This document shows positions 61,787 through 64,000 of a stretch of DNA of 64,000 nt, piece after piece (positions within the stretch are counted from its first letter, which is position 1; the number at the start of each line of letters is the position of its first letter). Below the pieces are notes generated by a model, which saw only the letters and a list, made by a program, of their open reading frames with translations, had not been told where the DNA came from and made no database searches. This stretch comes from CAVQCX01 sp963711095 (GTDB lineage: Bacteria > Pseudomonadota > Gammaproteobacteria > Chromatiales > Chromatiaceae). Made by a program: the position numbers and the translations under genes. Location: contig CAVQCX010000024.1 in the NCBI GenBank assembly GCA_963711095.1, positions 124,001-188,000 of the forward strand, written 5' to 3'.

Positions 61787-64000
61787 CTAGGCGGGCCGGG
61801 GCGGGTCCCGGTGCTTGATGTACGCCTCCATGCGGGGCACGAAGAAAGGCACCACTTGGGGCAGCATCTTTGGCATCAGGTTGCCCATAACCGTGGGCAT
61901 CAGGTTGGGCATCTGCTCCTTCATGTAGTCGGGCATGGGCACCCGCAGCTCCATGGCCCGCAGCATGTCGGGCATCAGCTTGGGCATCATGCCGGGCAGC
62001 AGGCGTGGGAACAGCACCGGGAGCATGGGCCGCATCACCGCCCACATGGCATCCCGCATCCCCGGTGAGGTGTCGCGCGTCCACTTCATCATCCCGCGCA
62101 ACGGCTGCGGCATGGCCTCGAACATCGAGGGCAACAGGGCCCCCATGAGCTCGGCCATCGCCTCAGGCTTCAAGAGCTTGATCATCGCCTCGAAAGTGGC
62201 CCATTGCTCCAGGGTCTGGGCAGTCATATCGGGGAGCTTCACGCCCAGTGCCTCGCACGCCAAATGGGCCAAGTCCAGGATCTTCAGTGGGCTGCCCGTC
62301 TTCTTCGCGGTCACGCGAAACTGCACTTCGCAGCATGGACAGGCCGCCACCAGGGCGTCGGCGCCGGTGGCCTCGGCTTCCTTCAGCCGGATGTCGCCGA
62401 TCCTGACGGCAGCGCCCTCCGGATCCTCGAGCAGACTGAGCACGCTGCCGCAGCAGTGGGCCGCCTCCCGATTGAGCTCCATCTCCCTCAACTCTGCCGC
62501 AGGGATGGCCTTGAGCAGGTCGCGGGGCGGCTCGTAGATGCCGCCGGCTCGTCCCATGTGGCAGGAGTCGTGCCAAGTCAGCTTCAATGGCACCTCGTGG
62601 GTCAGCTTGAGCTCCGCCGGTCTTAAGCCGCTCGGCCAAGACCTCCGAGTAATGCTTCGCCTGGATGTCGAAAGGGATCCCCAGCTTCTTGGCCCACTGG
62701 GGATAGTAGGTGTGCCAGGCGAGCCAGCAGGCCGGGCAAGACGTCACCACCGTCTTCACCCCCCGCACTGACATGGCCTCGACGTTGTGGCGCAGAATCT
62801 TCTCGAAGGTGTCCCAGTTGCCGGAGCACAGGATGGGGATGCCGCAGCAGCCTTCATCCTGACCCAGGTAGGTGAGCTCCACGCCCGCCTCACACAGCAG
62901 ACGCGCGGTACCTTCGGCCACGTCCGTCTCCACCAGACTTGCCGTGCATCCGGCGAAGTAGGCTGTCTCGGCCTGTGGCTTCAGCTTGTCCTTCACCTCC
63001 TGGGGTAGCCAGGACGACCGGTCGCCAGTCCCTGCCAAGCAGCCGCCGAAGTGAAACTCGCCCGTTTCATCCCGGGCCTGGTCCTGCGCCTCCGGCGACA
63101 TCCAGCCGGTCCGGTCCCGTCGGTAGGCGCCCCAGACATTCAGCTCCTTCTCGGCAGAGGCGCGCATGACCTCAAAGGGCGGCAGGGTGAGCCTGCCTTG
63201 TTTGCGCACCAGCTCGCCGCGCATCTTCATCCAGCTCGATTCGTTGGGTAGCTGGAGCGGGCACTTCACGTTGCACATCTCACAGGTAGTGCACGCCAGA
63301 AAATTCTCCACCCACTCCTGGGTCATCTGGGCCCGACCTTCCATGTAGTCCCGCAGGAAGAACCAGCGCCCGCGGGGCGATTCGGATTCCCAGCCGCGGC
63401 CATAGTACTGGTCGCACTCATCCACGCAGTAGCCACACTGGGCGCAGGCGTAGGCGTACCAGGCGATGTCATCGGGCACGCCGCGCTTACCCTGGCCCTC
63501 GATACGCTCGGCCGCGGGACTTTTCATCAAGTTCGCCGGAATCCTCGCCAGCGGCTCGAACGGCAGGATCGCCCCGATCAGGTGCCCCATGAGCCCGCTG
63601 TCGATGACCTTGCGTGGGTTCATGATCGCTTGTGCGTCCACCTCCCGCTTGAAGGCCCGCAGCTTGTCGACGCGGTCTCTACCCAGAACGGTGTCCGCCT
63701 GGCTGGTGAAGTAGAGGCCCGTCGAATAAGGCCGGCCGCCATGTTTCTTGGCGATGCGCACCAGCGTGAGAGAGAGGCTGTAAGCAATGCCGAACGAGAG
63801 CTTACGCTCGTCGTGAGGGATGAAGCCAAGCAGGGTCACCAGCCCCTCGGAGCCGCCCTGGAGGTTCCTCTGCACCATGCCCTCCAGGGCCAGTGGCTGC
63901 TTGATGGCGGACGCCGCCTCCTCGAGCACCAGCCCGAGGCTCTCCAGAGGAACCACGACCTCCGCCGGCAGCAGGCTCGGTCCCAGCCGCTTGATGTGCA
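61787..64000 (-). CDS. FAD-linked oxidase/Fe-S (CCG-domain) oxidoreductase, 3' part, frameshifted
   Basis: The 5' end is outside the window. The visible N-terminal part (RLGPSLLPAEVVVPLESLGL, AFKREVDAQAIMNPRKV) is the C-terminal domain of a GlcD-type FAD oxidase. Then come two Fe-S ligand sets, CAQCGYCVDECDQ and CTTCEMCNVKCP, and the cysteine-rich CCG domains (GCLAGTGDR, GCTASLVETD, DEGCCGIPILCSG, SCPACWLAWHTYYP, WHDSCHMGRAGG, AHCCGSVLSL). The frame breaks near 62617; dropping one G gives KTGELKLTHEVPLKLTWHD. After the CCG domains a ~147-residue tail is very rich in Met and Pro. It probably oxidises a 2-hydroxyacid and passes electrons to Fe-S centres or quinones. Confidence 0.85.

Overview
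The window is high-GC DNA with dense, mostly protein-coding content. The gene set suggests a gammaproteobacterium: hflK-hflC, YbiT-type ABC-F protein, rlmKL, bfd with a two-subunit bacterioferritin, thermostable-hemolysin family protein, DmeF and a sigma54 response regulator. A member of the Chromatiales or a relative fits best, but that is inference from gene content only. No rRNA, tRNA or CRISPR array was found.

1-7.9 kb (minus strand) is a degraded defence and toxin-antitoxin island. In transcription order it holds VapB-VapC, an orphan copy of the hsdR 5' end, a DUF433/DUF5615 pair, a shattered type I restriction subunit hsdR, a ParE-type pair, a frameshifted radC and a broken UvrD-like helicase that leaves the window. 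A 170-bp direct repeat of the hsdR start brackets the DUF433/DUF5615 pair, and two palindromic repeats sit inside hsdR.

8-27.5 kb is mostly housekeeping: a transglutaminase, a cold-shock gene with promoter and terminator, YbiT, HflKC, a DUF4403 protein, a GNAT protein, a pyruvate/indolepyruvate-type decarboxylase, a membrane coiled-coil protein of unknown role, a DUF2126 protein divergent from a second transglutaminase, a lytic transglycosylase and RlmKL.

27.8-40.9 kb is rich in signalling and metal handling: two membrane class III nucleotide cyclases, an HD-GYP phosphodiesterase, an RRM-like protein, Bfd with a Fur-like promoter, a bacterioferritin pair with complementary lost sites, a truncated DUF748 protein, DmeF followed by a MITE-like element, a solute-binding/Cache fusion and a GNAT protein.

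41-54 kb holds a Tat-type PLP enzyme; a tightly overlapping minus-strand operon (thermostable-hemolysin protein, AMP ligase, haem-oxygenase-like metalloenzyme, TPR protein, SDR) that looks like a small-molecule pathway and is the best candidate for an undescribed system; a periplasmic binding protein plus porin pair; a histidine kinase and NtrC-type regulator; an isoprenylcysteine-methyltransferase-like protein and a TSUP permease.

54-64 kb holds overlapping thrC and a LeuA-family synthase, one gene bracketed by two copies of a hairpin repeat, a large secreted beta-propeller protein, about 950 bp without a gene, and the 3' part of an FAD/Fe-S oxidoreductase that runs off the window.

At least nine genes carry short indels that break an otherwise well conserved frame, including core genes such as rlmKL. 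Some 'pseudogenes' may therefore be consensus errors in the sequence rather than biology.
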